Below are positions 1 to 10,523 of a stretch of 64,000 nt of DNA, piece by piece. Below the pieces are notes generated by a model, which was not told where the DNA came from, searched no databases, and worked only from the letters and a program-made list of their open reading frames with translations. Position numbers and translations under genes: made by a program. Each line of letters starts with the position of its first letter. Position 1 is the first letter of the stretch. The DNA lies in the NCBI RefSeq assembly GCF_024198235.1, contig NZ_JAKCFB010000032.1, forward strand, positions 1-64,000, read 5' to 3'. Source of the DNA: Myxococcus dinghuensis. Its GTDB lineage: Bacteria; Myxococcota; Myxococcia; Myxococcales; Myxococcaceae.

Positions 1-183
1 CCCTCCCTGGGAGGGCGCGGGGGGCGGCCGGACGGGGGCGGCGGGCTTCGCCGGGGGCGCCCGGGGGGCAGGCGCCTCCACCAGTGCCTGCCCACAGAGC
101 ACGCAGGAGACCGAGCGCGGGGCATTGAACCCGTCACAGTTCGGGCAAACCACGGAGAGTGAGGACTGCAGGAGCTGTGACAT
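1..183 (-). CDS. Zinc-ribbon protein, N-terminal fragment
   Basis: Only the first 61 codons lie in the window; the rest runs off the left edge. The reading frame starts with ATG at 183 and shows a two-pair cysteine pattern (CPNC about residues 13-16, CVLC about 31-34), the usual treble-clef zinc-ribbon found at the N terminus of many myxobacterial proteins. A low-complexity Pro/Ala-rich linker follows, so a further domain probably lies beyond the edge. It is divergent from relA, with a shared 149-bp upstream region. The function cannot be told from this fragment; the zinc ribbon itself is clear. Confidence 0.7.
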   Translation of the reverse strand, partial: MSQLLQSSLSVVCPNCDGFNAPRSVSCVLCGQALVEAPAPRAPPAKPAAPVRPPPAPSQGG

Positions 184-280
184 GGGCGAGCGTGAATCTA
201 CGGGCGCGTAAAACGTCGGGTCAACGAAAGCGAACGCGCCGGGTGGGACATGTCCGGCGGAGAAATGAGACAACCTTCGA

Positions 281-298
281 GGGGGCAACGTTGCCCCC
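281..298. promoter_or_regulatory. 18-bp perfect palindrome upstream of relA
   Basis: GGGGGCAACGTTGCCCCC is a perfect inverted repeat that extends imperfectly outward (CGAG on the left, CTCG on the right). A further copy of the half-site GGGGGCAA lies at 303-310. It ends 34 nt before the chosen relA start, and no Shine-Dalgarno-like purine run is visible between the two. It could be a protein-binding operator or a leader hairpin. Confidence 0.5.
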
Positions 299-332
299 CC
301 TCGGGGGCAAAGTTACGATTGCGTTTGCGTCG

Positions 333-2558
333 ATGATCCGCCTGAACGACATCCTCCAACGGGTTTCCTCGTACCACCCGGACCCCGACCTGGACATCAT
401 CAAGAAAGCCTACGTCTACTCGGCCAAGGTGCATCAAGGCCAGCTGAGGAAGTCAGGCGAGCCCTACCTCGTCCACCCGCTGGAGGTCGCCGGCATCCTC
501 GCCGACCTGAAGCTGGACGAGGCTTCCATCGTCACCGGTCTGCTCCACGACACCATCGAGGACACCTTGGCCACGGCCGAGGAGCTCACGGAGCTGTTCG
601 GCTCCGAGGTGGCCCAGCTCGTGGACGGTGTCACCAAGCTCTCCAAGTTCTCGGCTTCGGCCAGCCTCTCCCAGGAGGAGAAGCAGGCGGAGAACTTCCG
701 GAAGATGATCATCGCGATGGCGCAGGACATCCGCGTCATCCTGGTGAAGCTGGCGGACCGCACGCACAACATGCGGACGCTGGACCACATGTCCGAGGAG
801 AAGCAGGCGCGTATCGCCCAGGAGACCCTGGACATCTACGCGCCGCTGGCGAACCGGCTCGGCATCTCCTGGATCAAGACGGAGCTGGAGGACCTCAGCT
901 TCCGCTACGTGAAGCCGCAGGAGTTCTTCGCGCTCCAGGACAAGCTGAACAAGCGCAAGAAGGAGCGCGAGAAGTACATCGAGGACACGTGCGACCTCAT
1001 CCGCACGAAGCTCACCGAGCGCGGGCTCAAGGGCGAGGTGAGCGGCCGCTTCAAGCACGTCTACAGCATCTACAAGAAGATCAAGGCGCAGGGGATCGAC
1101 TTCGATCAGATCCACGACATCATCGCGTTCCGCATCATCGCGCCCGCGGCGCCCGCCTGTTACGAGGCGCTGGGCCTGGTGCACGAGATGTGGAAGCCGG
1201 TGCCGGGGCGCTTCAAGGACTTCATCGCGATCCCGAAGCCCAACATGTACCAGTCGCTGCACACCACGGTGATTGGTCCGCTCAGCGAGCGCGTGGAGGT
1301 GCAGATCCGCACGGCGGAGATGCACAAGATCGCCGAGGAGGGCATCGCCGCCCACTGGAAGTACAAGGAGGGCAAGGCGGTCATCTCCAAGGATGACGAG
1401 AAGTTCGCGTGGCTGCGCCAGTTGATGGAGTGGCAGCAGGACCTGAAGGACCCCAAGGAGTTCCTGGAGACGGTGAAGGTCGACCTCTTCACCGACGAGG
1501 TCTTCGTCTTCACGCCCAAGGGCGACGTGCGCTCGCTGCCGCGCGGCGCGACGCCGGTGGACTTCGCGTACGCCATCCACTCGGACGTGGGCAACCGGTG
1601 CGTGGGCGCGAAGGTGAACGGGAAGATCGTCCCGCTGCGCTACAAGCTGAAGAACGGCGACACGGTGGAGGTGCTCACCAGCCCGCAGCAGCACCCGTCG
1701 AAGGACTGGCTCACCTTCGTGAAGACGAGCCGCGCGCAGCAGCGCATCCGCGGCTTCATCAAGCAGCAGCAGCGCGAGAAGAGCCTCCAGTTGGGCCGCG
1801 AGCTCACGGACCGGGAGCTCAAGCGCTTCCAGCTCAACTTCAACCGCCTGCTCAAGAACGGCGAGGTGAAGCGGGTCGCCGAGGAGCTGGGCTTCCGCGT
1901 CGAGGACGACCTGCTGGTGGCGGTGGGCTACGGCAAGGTGACGCCGCAGCAGCTCGTCCAGCGGCTGGTGCCGGAGGACAAGCGCAACGAGGCGGAGGCC
2001 AGCGGCTCCCGCGCTCCGCAGGGGGACGGCTCCGGCAACGGCGCCCCCGCGGGCGCCACGTCCATGCTCCCTGGCCTGTCCCGGGTGACGGACCTGGCCA
2101 AGCGGCTGGTGGGGCGCAGCAACCGCAGCGGCGTGCAGATTGGCGGCGTGGACGACGTGCTCGTGCGCTTCGGGCGGTGTTGCAACCCCGTTCCCGGGGA
2201 TCCCATCGCCGGCTTCATTACCCGGGGGCGGGGAGTGACGGTCCACACGGTGGGTTGCGAGAAGGCGCTCGCGACCGACCCCGAGCGACGCGTGGATGTG
2301 ACGTGGGACGTGCGCGGAGACTTCAAGCGCCCCGTCACCCTGCGGGTGCTCACGGCGGACCGGACGGGTCTGCTGGCGGACATCTCCAACATCTTCTCGA
2401 AGAAGGGCGTCAACATCTCCCAGGCGAACTGTCGCGCCACGGGCGATGATCGGGCGGTGAACACCTTCGAGGTCATCATCTCCGACCTCAAGCAGCTCAC
2501 GGACCTGATGCGCACCATCGAGCGGCTGAGCGGCGTCTACTCCGTCGAGCGCATCTAG
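333..2558 (+). CDS. relA: Bifunctional (p)ppGpp synthetase/hydrolase Rel
   Basis: Makes and degrades the stringent-response alarmone (p)ppGpp in the cytosol. The 741-residue protein has the full long-RSH architecture. The N-terminal HD hydrolase domain shows His34, His48 and the HD pair at 72-73 followed by the ED motif. The synthetase domain contains RFKD, typical of bifunctional Rel/SpoT rather than RelA-only enzymes. A TGS domain (about 385-430), a conserved Cys-containing region (RCCNPVPGD) and a C-terminal ACT domain follow. The frame is open upstream to 159, but the ATG at 333 gives the family-typical start MIRLNDIL. In myxobacteria (p)ppGpp triggers the starvation/development programme. 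ridA follows 77 nt downstream on the same strand. Confidence 0.95.
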   Translation: MIRLNDILQRVSSYHPDPDLDIIKKAYVYSAKVHQGQLRKSGEPYLVHPLEVAGILADLKLDEASIVTGLLHDTIEDTLATAEELTELFGSEVAQLVDGVTKLSKFSASASLSQEEKQAENFRKMIIAMAQDIRVILVKLADRTHNMRTLDHMSEEKQARIAQETLDIYAPLANRLGISWIKTELEDLSFRYVKPQEFFALQDKLNKRKKEREKYIEDTCDLIRTKLTERGLKGEVSGRFKHVYSIYKKIKAQGIDFDQIHDIIAFRIIAPAAPACYEALGLVHEMWKPVPGRFKDFIAIPKPNMYQSLHTTVIGPLSERVEVQIRTAEMHKIAEEGIAAHWKYKEGKAVISKDDEKFAWLRQLMEWQQDLKDPKEFLETVKVDLFTDEVFVFTPKGDVRSLPRGATPVDFAYAIHSDVGNRCVGAKVNGKIVPLRYKLKNGDTVEVLTSPQQHPSKDWLTFVKTSRAQQRIRGFIKQQQREKSLQLGRELTDRELKRFQLNFNRLLKNGEVKRVAEELGFRVEDDLLVAVGYGKVTPQQLVQRLVPEDKRNEAEASGSRAPQGDGSGNGAPAGATSMLPGLSRVTDLAKRLVGRSNRSGVQIGGVDDVLVRFGRCCNPVPGDPIAGFITRGRGVTVHTVGCEKALATDPERRVDVTWDVRGDFKRPVTLRVLTADRTGLLADISNIFSKKGVNISQANCRATGDDRAVNTFEVIISDLKQLTDLMRTIERLSGVYSVERI

Positions 2559-2635
2559 CCCCGGCGCTTTCGTGGTAGAGCGCCCCTCGAACCGGGCGGC
2601 CACCTCCGGCCGCCCGCACCCACGAGGAGCGTTCC

Positions 2636-3022
2636 ATGGCGCGCAAGGCTATCCACTCCGACCAGGCCCCCAAGGCCATCGGGCCGTATTCCCAGGCCAT
2701 CCAGGTGGACTCCGGGAAGCTGACCTTCCTGTCCGGGCAGATTCCCCTCGACCCCGCCACCATGGAGATGGTCCAGGGCGACGTCGTGGCCCAGGCCGAG
2801 CGGGTGATGCTCAACCTGAAGGCCGTGCTCGAGGCCGCGGGCCTGGACTTCTCCCACGTGGTGCGCAGCACCATCTACCTCACCGACCTGGGCGACTTCG
2901 CCAAGGTGAACGAGGTCTACGGCCGGCACTTCACCGGCGCGCCCCCGGCCCGCGCCACGGTGCAGGTGGCGGCGCTGCCGCGCGGCTCCAAGGTGGAGAT
3001 CGACGCCATCGCCGTCTCCTGA
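2636..3022 (+). CDS. ridA: RidA/YjgF-family enamine/imine deaminase
   Basis: A 128-residue RidA protein, normal length for the family. RidA enzymes hydrolyse reactive enamine/imine intermediates released by PLP enzymes such as threonine dehydratase. Family landmarks are the IGPYSQAI segment near the N terminus, GQIPLDP, the conserved Arg in VVRSTIYLTDL, and the C-terminal PARATVQVAALP with the active-site Arg. GAGGAG lies six bases before the ATG, an ideal ribosome site. It follows relA on the same strand, so co-transcription is possible. Confidence 0.93.
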   Translation: MARKAIHSDQAPKAIGPYSQAIQVDSGKLTFLSGQIPLDPATMEMVQGDVVAQAERVMLNLKAVLEAAGLDFSHVVRSTIYLTDLGDFAKVNEVYGRHFTGAPPARATVQVAALPRGSKVEIDAIAVS

Positions 3023-3055
3023 GGCGGGCCGGGCGACGAAGCCCCCCAGAAAGCA

Positions 3056-3089
3056 AGAGGCCGCCGGACCGGAAGGTCCGACGGCCTCT
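3056..3089. terminator. Hairpin between convergent ridA and dsbA-fusion genes
   Basis: A 15-bp stem with one mismatch and a GGAA loop lies between two convergent genes. There is no T-run on either side, so it is a probable bidirectional terminator or RNA-stabilising hairpin rather than a classical intrinsic terminator. Confidence 0.55.
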
Positions 3090-3124
3090 GGTGCTTCAGG
3101 GCCTCGGGTGAGGCGGGCGAGGGA

Positions 3125-5101
<1,977 letters not shown>

Positions 5102-5302
5102 AGGTCCGACTCCGGGCCCCGAGCGTGGATGTACGGGAAAAGTGTGAGGGCCGGGGTACTTAACAGAGGGTTTTCCAGACGCGCAAGCCGAGTGGACGGT
5201 GCAACCGCGTGTCGACAAGGCCCCTGAACGGGGCCGGAACCCCACGCGCTCCGGAAAAATTCCACGTGCCCGCATTGACGGTGTGCATGAGAGAGTCCGC
5301 TC

Positions 5303-5533
5303 ATGGACACGGTCGTGCGCGTGGATACCTCGGGGGCCCTGTGCCCCGTGCCCATCCTGGAGATCGCCAAGGTGATGCGGCGCCTGGCCGCGGGGGCGCT
5401 CGTGGAGCTCATCTCCACGGATCGCGGCCTGGAGGCGGATCTCCCCGCGTGGTGCGAGGCGACCGGCCACGTGCTCGTCCGACTGGAGCGCAGGGGGACG
5501 AGCTACGTGGGGTGGGTGCGCAAGGCGGGCTGA
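5303..5533 (+). CDS. TusA/SirA-like sulfur-carrier protein
   Basis: A 76-residue single-domain protein of the SirA/TusA fold. The signature CPVP sits near the N terminus (GALCPVPILEIAKVM), with the conserved cysteine that carries persulfide sulfur in TusA. Family members relay sulfur for tRNA thiolation, molybdenum cofactor or other sulfur pathways. It is divergent from the thioredoxin fusion across a 201-bp gap that contains a small GGCCCC/GGGGCC hairpin (5219-5235). No tus or dsr genes are adjacent, so the pathway is unknown. Confidence 0.8.
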   Translation: MDTVVRVDTSGALCPVPILEIAKVMRRLAAGALVELISTDRGLEADLPAWCEATGHVLVRLERRGTSYVGWVRKAG

Positions 5534-5542
5534 GGCCCCTCG

Positions 5543-6451
5543 TCAGAGGAGCTGGAGCACGCGGTCCTCGAGCCGCTGGCCGCGGCTGACCCCGAGGATC
5601 AGCACGCCGTGGCCGAGCAGGTGGCCCACCACGCGGCTGATGACCTCCTCCGGGAGGGCCTTGGCGCTGAAGCGCACCACGAGGACGTGCTCGCCCTCCA
5701 TGCGCGCGTCGGTGACGTCCGGCATGGTGGTGAGCTCCGGGGGGATGACGGTGCCGCGGGCGATCTGCACGCGGAACTCGGCGTCCTGGCCGGTCAGCTC
5801 GCTCATGGAGCCGGCCTGGGCGAGCGCGCCCTTGTCGAGGATGGCGGCCGCGTCACACAGCTCCTCCAGCTCCTGGAGGTTGTGGCTGGAGACCACCACG
5901 GTCTGCTTGCCCTTCATGTCACGGATGACCTGCCGCACCTGGGCCGCGATGCGCGGGTCGAGGCCCGCGGTGGGCTCGTCCAGCAACACCAGGGGCGGGG
6001 TGCCCATCAGCGCCTGGGCCATGGCCGCGCGCTTGGCCATGCCGTGGCTGAGCGCCTGGGTCTGGACCTTCCAGGCCTCCAGGAGCCCCACCTTCTCCAG
6101 CGCCGCGCGGGCCTCGCGCTCCGGGTTGTCGAGCCCGGACAGGCGCGCCCAGTACATCAGGAGCGCGCCCACGTCCCAGCCGGGCGGGAGGATGGCGTCC
6201 TGGGGCAGCGCGCCCAGCCGGCCCTTGAGGGCGCCGGGCGTGGTGGGGTCCACGTCCATCACCTTCACGGTGCCGTCGCTGGGGTACAGGTAGCCGCACA
6301 TCATGGAGAAGGTGGTCGTCTTGCCCGCGCCGTTGGGGCCGATGAGGCCGTACACCACGCCCAGCGGCACCTGGAGGCTGACGTTGTCGACGGCCACCTT
6401 GGGGCCGAAGCGCTTGGAGACGCCGAACAGTTCGATGGCCAGGTCGCTCAC
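5543..6451 (-). CDS. ABC transporter ATP-binding protein
   Basis: A 302-residue ATPase of the CcmA/ABC-2 exporter type. Walker A GPNGAGKT (38-45), a non-canonical signature LSHGM in place of LSGGQ, Walker B LVLLDEPTAGLDP and the switch His (SSHNLQ) are all present, followed by a C-terminal extension of about 80 residues typical of ABC-2 ATPases. GTG start at 6451 overlaps the permease stop by four bases (GTGA), so the two are translationally coupled. The substrate cannot be read from the sequence. Confidence 0.93.
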   Translation of the reverse strand: MSDLAIELFGVSKRFGPKVAVDNVSLQVPLGVVYGLIGPNGAGKTTTFSMMCGYLYPSDGTVKVMDVDPTTPGALKGRLGALPQDAILPPGWDVGALLMYWARLSGLDNPEREARAALEKVGLLEAWKVQTQALSHGMAKRAAMAQALMGTPPLVLLDEPTAGLDPRIAAQVRQVIRDMKGKQTVVVSSHNLQELEELCDAAAILDKGALAQAGSMSELTGQDAEFRVQIARGTVIPPELTTMPDVTDARMEGEHVLVVRFSAKALPEEVISRVVGHLLGHGVLILGVSRGQRLEDRVLQLL

Positions 6452-7338
6452 AGGTCCCTCGCGCGCAGCGTGACGTAGGCGCACATGATGAAGAGGGTCG
6501 CGAAGGCCGCGTACGCGGCTCCGCTGGCGCCGAACTGCGCCAGGCCCGGGTGCAGCAGGTTGCCCGCGTAGTACGAGGGCGACAGGTAGCGAAGGAAGTG
6601 CAGGACGCTCTCCTCGCCGACCGCGCGGCCCACCGTGTCCATCAGCCAGAAGACGAACAGCATGATGAAGTTGAACACCAGGCTCACCGCCGGGGCGCGG
6701 AACAGCGCCGAGCACAGCGTGGTGAGCGCCACGTACGACAGCGAGAAGACGATGGCGGCCAGCCAGAACTTCAGGAGGTTCAGGGACATCGCCGCGAAGC
6801 CGAAGTCCGGGTTGGCGATGCGCGCGTAGATGAAGACCGCCAGGTCGATGATGAGCACCAGGCCCAGCAGCATGCTCGCCTGGGACAGGAACTTGCCCAG
6901 GAGCACCGACGAGCGCCGCGCGCGGACCGTGAGGTAGCGGATGGAGCGCGGGCCCACCTCACCGCTGAGCTGGTCGAAGCCCATCAGCGCGACGTACGCG
7001 GGCAGGAAGAAGAGGGTGATCTTGAAGACGAGCAGCACCTCCACCGGCACCTGCGCGAGCGCCTCGATCATCGCGGTGTCGTTGCTGGTGAGGAAGCCCA
7101 GCACCCCCTTGCGCATCTCCTCGGCGATGCGCGCGGAGGCCTCTTCGCCGCCGGCGCCGGCTTCCGCCAGCCGCGCGTTCACCGCCGCGCGGACCTCGCT
7201 GGCGAGCCAGCCCACCACGAGCAGCACCAGCGCGGAGAACATGCTGTACAGGCCGAGCAGCACCATCGCGCGCCCGCTCCGTACGGCCCGGCGCAGCTCC
7301 GCGCCCCAGATGACCACGGTCTCTTTCAATCCATCCAC
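6448..7338 (-). CDS. ABC-2 type permease
   Basis: Integral membrane partner of the ATPase that follows it. The 296-residue protein has an N-terminal membrane segment, a soluble loop of roughly 80 residues and about five further hydrophobic helices, the pattern of ABC-2/NosY-like permeases. The GTG at 7338 was chosen because the frame further upstream is Arg-rich and lies in the divergent promoter region. GTG or TTG codons a few residues in are also possible, because no strong ribosome site decides. The gene is divergent from the transpeptidase gene. Confidence 0.85.
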   Translation of the reverse strand: MDGLKETVVIWGAELRRAVRSGRAMVLLGLYSMFSALVLLVVGWLASEVRAAVNARLAEAGAGGEEASARIAEEMRKGVLGFLTSNDTAMIEALAQVPVEVLLVFKITLFFLPAYVALMGFDQLSGEVGPRSIRYLTVRARRSSVLLGKFLSQASMLLGLVLIIDLAVFIYARIANPDFGFAAMSLNLLKFWLAAIVFSLSYVALTTLCSALFRAPAVSLVFNFIMLFVFWLMDTVGRAVGEESVLHFLRYLSPSYYAGNLLHPGLAQFGASGAAYAAFATLFIMCAYVTLRARDL

Positions 7339-7501
7339 GGTGTGGGGGACCCTAGCGGACTTGTCCACCCGGCCGCCAAGTTTCTGATGGGGCGCACTCC
7401 GGCGACGACCGAGGAGGCGGCCAGGGGACGCGTCCGTGGACAGCGCGCCGCCAGCCGCTAGGATTCCTCCCGCCTCCGCCCCCTCCGAGTCCGCCGCAGC
7501 A

Positions 7502-8935
7502 ATGACGATGCCCCGACGTCTCCTGTCCGCCGCCGCGCTGTTCCCCCTCGCCCTGCTGCTCGGGGCGAACGACCCCATTCAGGGCGCGCCCCCGGTGACT
7601 GGCGTGGATTCCGGCGTCCCCTCGGTGGAAGTGGCGCTCGCGTCCGACGCCGGGGAGGGGGCACCAGGGGCCGCGCTGGCTCCGCCCGCAGTCGCCGCTG
7701 GTGGTGACGACGCCGGCGCTCCCGTGGCGGCGACGGTCGTCCAGGAGGAGAAGGCGGCGGGAGGGCAGGTCGCGCTGGGGACGGAGCCCGGGATGGTGCC
7801 CCCGGCCTCGGTGCCCGCGCGCCTGAAGGCGCCGCCCATGGACAAGCTCGCGACGATGCCGCGCTCCGCGGACCTGCTGGCGCGCGCGAAGCTGGAGGGC
7901 GAGCGACTGGTGGTGAAGGAGAAGGACGGCCACAAGCGCGTGCTCACCGTGGACCCGGTGCTCCAGGCGTCCCTCACGAAGATCCTCCGCGACTACGAGG
8001 TGCCGTACGGCGCGGCGGTGGTGCTGGAGCCGTCCACCGGGCGGGTGCTGGCGCTGGCCGAGCACTCGGCGGCGCAGCCGGACCTGCGCGGCCTGCCGTT
8101 CCGCGCGGTGTTCCCCGCCGCGAGCATCTTCAAGATCGTCACCGGCAGCGCGCTGGTGGAGGCGGGCGTCTCGCCGACCACGGAGGAGTGCTTCCACGGC
8201 GGCAAGCGCCGCCTGTCGGAGAAGCACCTGGAGGACAGCGAGCGCGACGGGGCCTGCTATTCGCTGGCGCTGGCCATGGGCAAGAGCGCCAACGTCATCT
8301 TCGCGAAGCTGACGAACAAGCACCTGTCCGCGGACGCGCTGCGCCGCATGGCGGCCCGCTTCCGGTTCAACCGGGAGATTCCCTTCGCCGTGCCCACCGA
8401 CGTGTCGCTCGCCTCGGTGCCGGAGGACGGCTTCGACCTGGCCAACACGGGCGCGGGCTTCGGCGACGTGTACCTGTCCCCGCTGCACGGCGCGCTGATG
8501 GCCTCCGTGGCGGCCAACGACGGGCGTTGGGTGGACCCCGTGCTGGAGGAGCCGGAGGCCGGTCCGCTGCTGCCCCCCGAGGGCGAGCGCATCCTCACGT
8601 CCGAGGTGGCCAAGGCCCTGACGGACATGATGGAGGAGACCGTCACCCACGGCACCGCGCGCGGCATCTTCCGCGAGCGCAACTTCCGCGTGGACCACGC
8701 GGTGGGGAAGACGGGCACGCTCGCGGACAAGACGCCGTTCCGCGACTACTCCTGGTTCGTGGGCTTCGCGCCGCGCGACAACCCGCGCGTGGCCGTGGCC
8801 GCGCTCATCGTCAACGACCCGAAGTGGCGCATCCGGGGCACGTGGCTGGGGCGCGAGGCGCTGCGGCTGGGCCTGGAGCGCGTGCCCGGGCCCATGGTGC
8901 TCACGGCCCCGGCCGCGTCCGCCGGCACGCCGTGA
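7502..8935 (+). CDS. Penicillin-binding transpeptidase domain protein
   Basis: A 477-residue exported protein with the three active-site motifs of penicillin-binding proteins in order: SIFK with the nucleophile Ser208, SAN at 262-264 and KTG at 403-405. A hydrophobic N-terminal segment (about 7-22) is a signal peptide or anchor. It is followed by an Ala/Pro-rich stretch to about 110 and then directly by the transpeptidase domain, so the large class B dimerisation domain is missing. It probably crosslinks or edits peptidoglycan in the periplasm. ATG 7502 or 7508 gives the signal sequence; the frame upstream lacks one. It ends 10 bp from a convergent gene. Confidence 0.88.
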   Translation: MTMPRRLLSAAALFPLALLLGANDPIQGAPPVTGVDSGVPSVEVALASDAGEGAPGAALAPPAVAAGGDDAGAPVAATVVQEEKAAGGQVALGTEPGMVPPASVPARLKAPPMDKLATMPRSADLLARAKLEGERLVVKEKDGHKRVLTVDPVLQASLTKILRDYEVPYGAAVVLEPSTGRVLALAEHSAAQPDLRGLPFRAVFPAASIFKIVTGSALVEAGVSPTTEECFHGGKRRLSEKHLEDSERDGACYSLALAMGKSANVIFAKLTNKHLSADALRRMAARFRFNREIPFAVPTDVSLASVPEDGFDLANTGAGFGDVYLSPLHGALMASVAANDGRWVDPVLEEPEAGPLLPPEGERILTSEVAKALTDMMEETVTHGTARGIFRERNFRVDHAVGKTGTLADKTPFRDYSWFVGFAPRDNPRVAVAALIVNDPKWRIRGTWLGREALRLGLERVPGPMVLTAPAASAGTP

Positions 8936-8945
8936 CGTCTCGCGC

Positions 8946-10106
8946 TCACCGCGCGGACAGCTTGACCAGGCCCATGTCCAGGAAGCCGTGGATGAACTTC
9001 AGCGCGTCCAGCTCCTGGAGCGGTGAGACGTGGACGATGGTCGCCACGTCGCGCTGGCCGTCGATGCGCGACAACAGGTAGCGCTCCGGAGAGGTGAGCT
9101 GGAGCGTCTTGAGCTGCGCGGGGGCCACCTGGAGCGCGGGCACCCGGGGGGACTCCATCAGCTCCCGCCGCAGCACGACGAGCAGCTTCTCCTGCGCCGT
9201 CTTCACCAGCGCCGCCGTGCGAGGGGAGGGCGCCATCTCGTGGGCCTGCCGCGCGAGCGCCTCGCCGTCGCGGACGTTGCCCGCGTCGAGGAAGAGCTGC
9301 GCCGCCTGGAGCACCTCGTCGGACGAGGACTCCGAGCCGATGATGGCCGCCTCCGCCGCCTTGTCCTCCTCCACCACCGCCGCCGTGACGGGGACGGGCG
9401 CGTGCTCGGAGACCTTCACCGCGTCCAGGCGGTAGAGCGCGTACAGCCGCTGGTAGAGGAAGAAGTCCGTGGCGTGCAGCGCGCGGGCCATGCCGTCGAT
9501 GCTCACGCCGTCCTGGATGAGCTGGACGATGCGCTCGTCCATGCTGCCGGGCTTGCGCTCGGGCAGCTTGCGCTCGTCCACCGTCAGCCGCGCGGCGCCG
9601 GAGGGGAACACCGCGCGGATGGCCTGCCACGCCGTCTCCCGGAACTCGCCCTCGCGGTGGATGTCCAGCAGGTCCACCGCCGCGTCCAGGCCGGCGATCT
9701 CCGGCGCGGAGTCCGACGCCTCGAAGGTGAAGTCGCCGTCCTCCCAGTGGAAGGCGTCCAGCAGCGTCTCCCGGAACTTGTGGCTGAGCGTCGAGCGGAC
9801 CGTGGCCTCCGCCACCACGCCCGTCATCACCAGCACCCGGCCGAGGAACACCCGCGTCTGCGTCTGGGTGGCGAACGCCTTCTCCAACTGGGCCTGCGTG
9901 AGGTGACCCATGTTGAGCAGGAACTGGCCGAAGTATTCCCGGGGCTGGTTGGAGCTGGCGCACACGACGCTCCCGTCGCTGAGCACCAGTTGCTTGCGCA
10001 CCTCGCCCCGCTCCATCCTCAGCGAGCCCGTGGCTCGACGGTTCCCGAGATAGACGACGAGGTCCTTGAGGGGCATCGTCGAGAAGTCACCGTTCAGCCC
10101 ACGCAT
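8946..10106 (-). CDS. DUF4388 (PATAN) domain protein
   Basis: A 386-residue cytosolic protein. The N terminus (FSTMPLKDLVVYLGNRRATGSL, then a strand pair and VLSDGSVVCASSN) is the DUF4388/PATAN domain, common in myxobacteria and cyanobacteria and linked to two-component and gliding signalling. The middle (LGQVL-like helices, DGDFTFE) is a second typical part of these proteins, and the C terminus carries a short winged-helix-like region. No catalytic motif is visible. It is divergent from the glutaredoxin-like gene with only 21 bp between starts. Confidence 0.75.
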   Translation of the reverse strand: MRGLNGDFSTMPLKDLVVYLGNRRATGSLRMERGEVRKQLVLSDGSVVCASSNQPREYFGQFLLNMGHLTQAQLEKAFATQTQTRVFLGRVLVMTGVVAEATVRSTLSHKFRETLLDAFHWEDGDFTFEASDSAPEIAGLDAAVDLLDIHREGEFRETAWQAIRAVFPSGAARLTVDERKLPERKPGSMDERIVQLIQDGVSIDGMARALHATDFFLYQRLYALYRLDAVKVSEHAPVPVTAAVVEEDKAAEAAIIGSESSSDEVLQAAQLFLDAGNVRDGEALARQAHEMAPSPRTAALVKTAQEKLLVVLRRELMESPRVPALQVAPAQLKTLQLTSPERYLLSRIDGQRDVATIVHVSPLQELDALKFIHGFLDMGLVKLSAR

Positions 10107-10127
10107 CGACCGTCCATCCTGCACCCC

Positions 10128-10406
10128 ATGAGAGTCGATATCTACTCGAAACCCAAGTGCTCGCTCTGCGACAAGGCGGCCGACGTCGTCGAGGCGGTGC
10201 GTGCCCGCATCCCCTTCGAGCTGCGGATCATCTCCATCCTCGAGGACCCGGCGCTGTTCGAGCGCTGGCGCTACGACATCCCCGTGATCGCCATCGACGG
10301 CGAGCCCGCCTTCAAGTTCCGCGTCACGGAGGAGGAGCTGGAGGCGCGGCTGCGTGAAGTCCAAGGTGGCATGTCCGTTGCTAAAACCGGTGCCCAGGAT
10401 GGGTAG
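10128..10406 (+). CDS. Glutaredoxin-like (DUF836) protein
   Basis: A 92-residue thioredoxin-fold protein. The N-terminal strand leads into CSLC (Cys11/14), the redox pair of DUF836/glutaredoxin-like proteins, and the cis-Pro region is DIPVIAIDGEPAF. Probably a cytosolic thiol-disulfide protein. The ATG is at 10128, with no clear Shine-Dalgarno. Its start region faces the DUF4388 gene. Confidence 0.88.
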   Translation: MRVDIYSKPKCSLCDKAADVVEAVRARIPFELRIISILEDPALFERWRYDIPVIAIDGEPAFKFRVTEEELEARLREVQGGMSVAKTGAQDG

Positions 10407-10523
10407 CCAGTTGCCCTTCCCCAGTAAATCCGGGGGGATGGAAAGGTGGAGGAAGGGCGTGGGGCTGTAAATCCGGGCACGTGCCGGAGGAGCGGTGGAG
10501 AAAATTCTGGCGGGGAGGCAGAC

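Noticed and set aside
453-2603. Long open frame of 716 codons opposite relA
   Set aside because: It mirrors the relA codon pattern and is rich in Arg, His, Leu and Val without domains; a shadow of GC3-biased coding.
5219-5235. GGCCCC/GGGGCC hairpin in the gap between the thioredoxin fusion and the TusA-like gene
   Set aside because: Six base pairs in GC-rich DNA between divergent genes; expected by chance and not at a terminator position.
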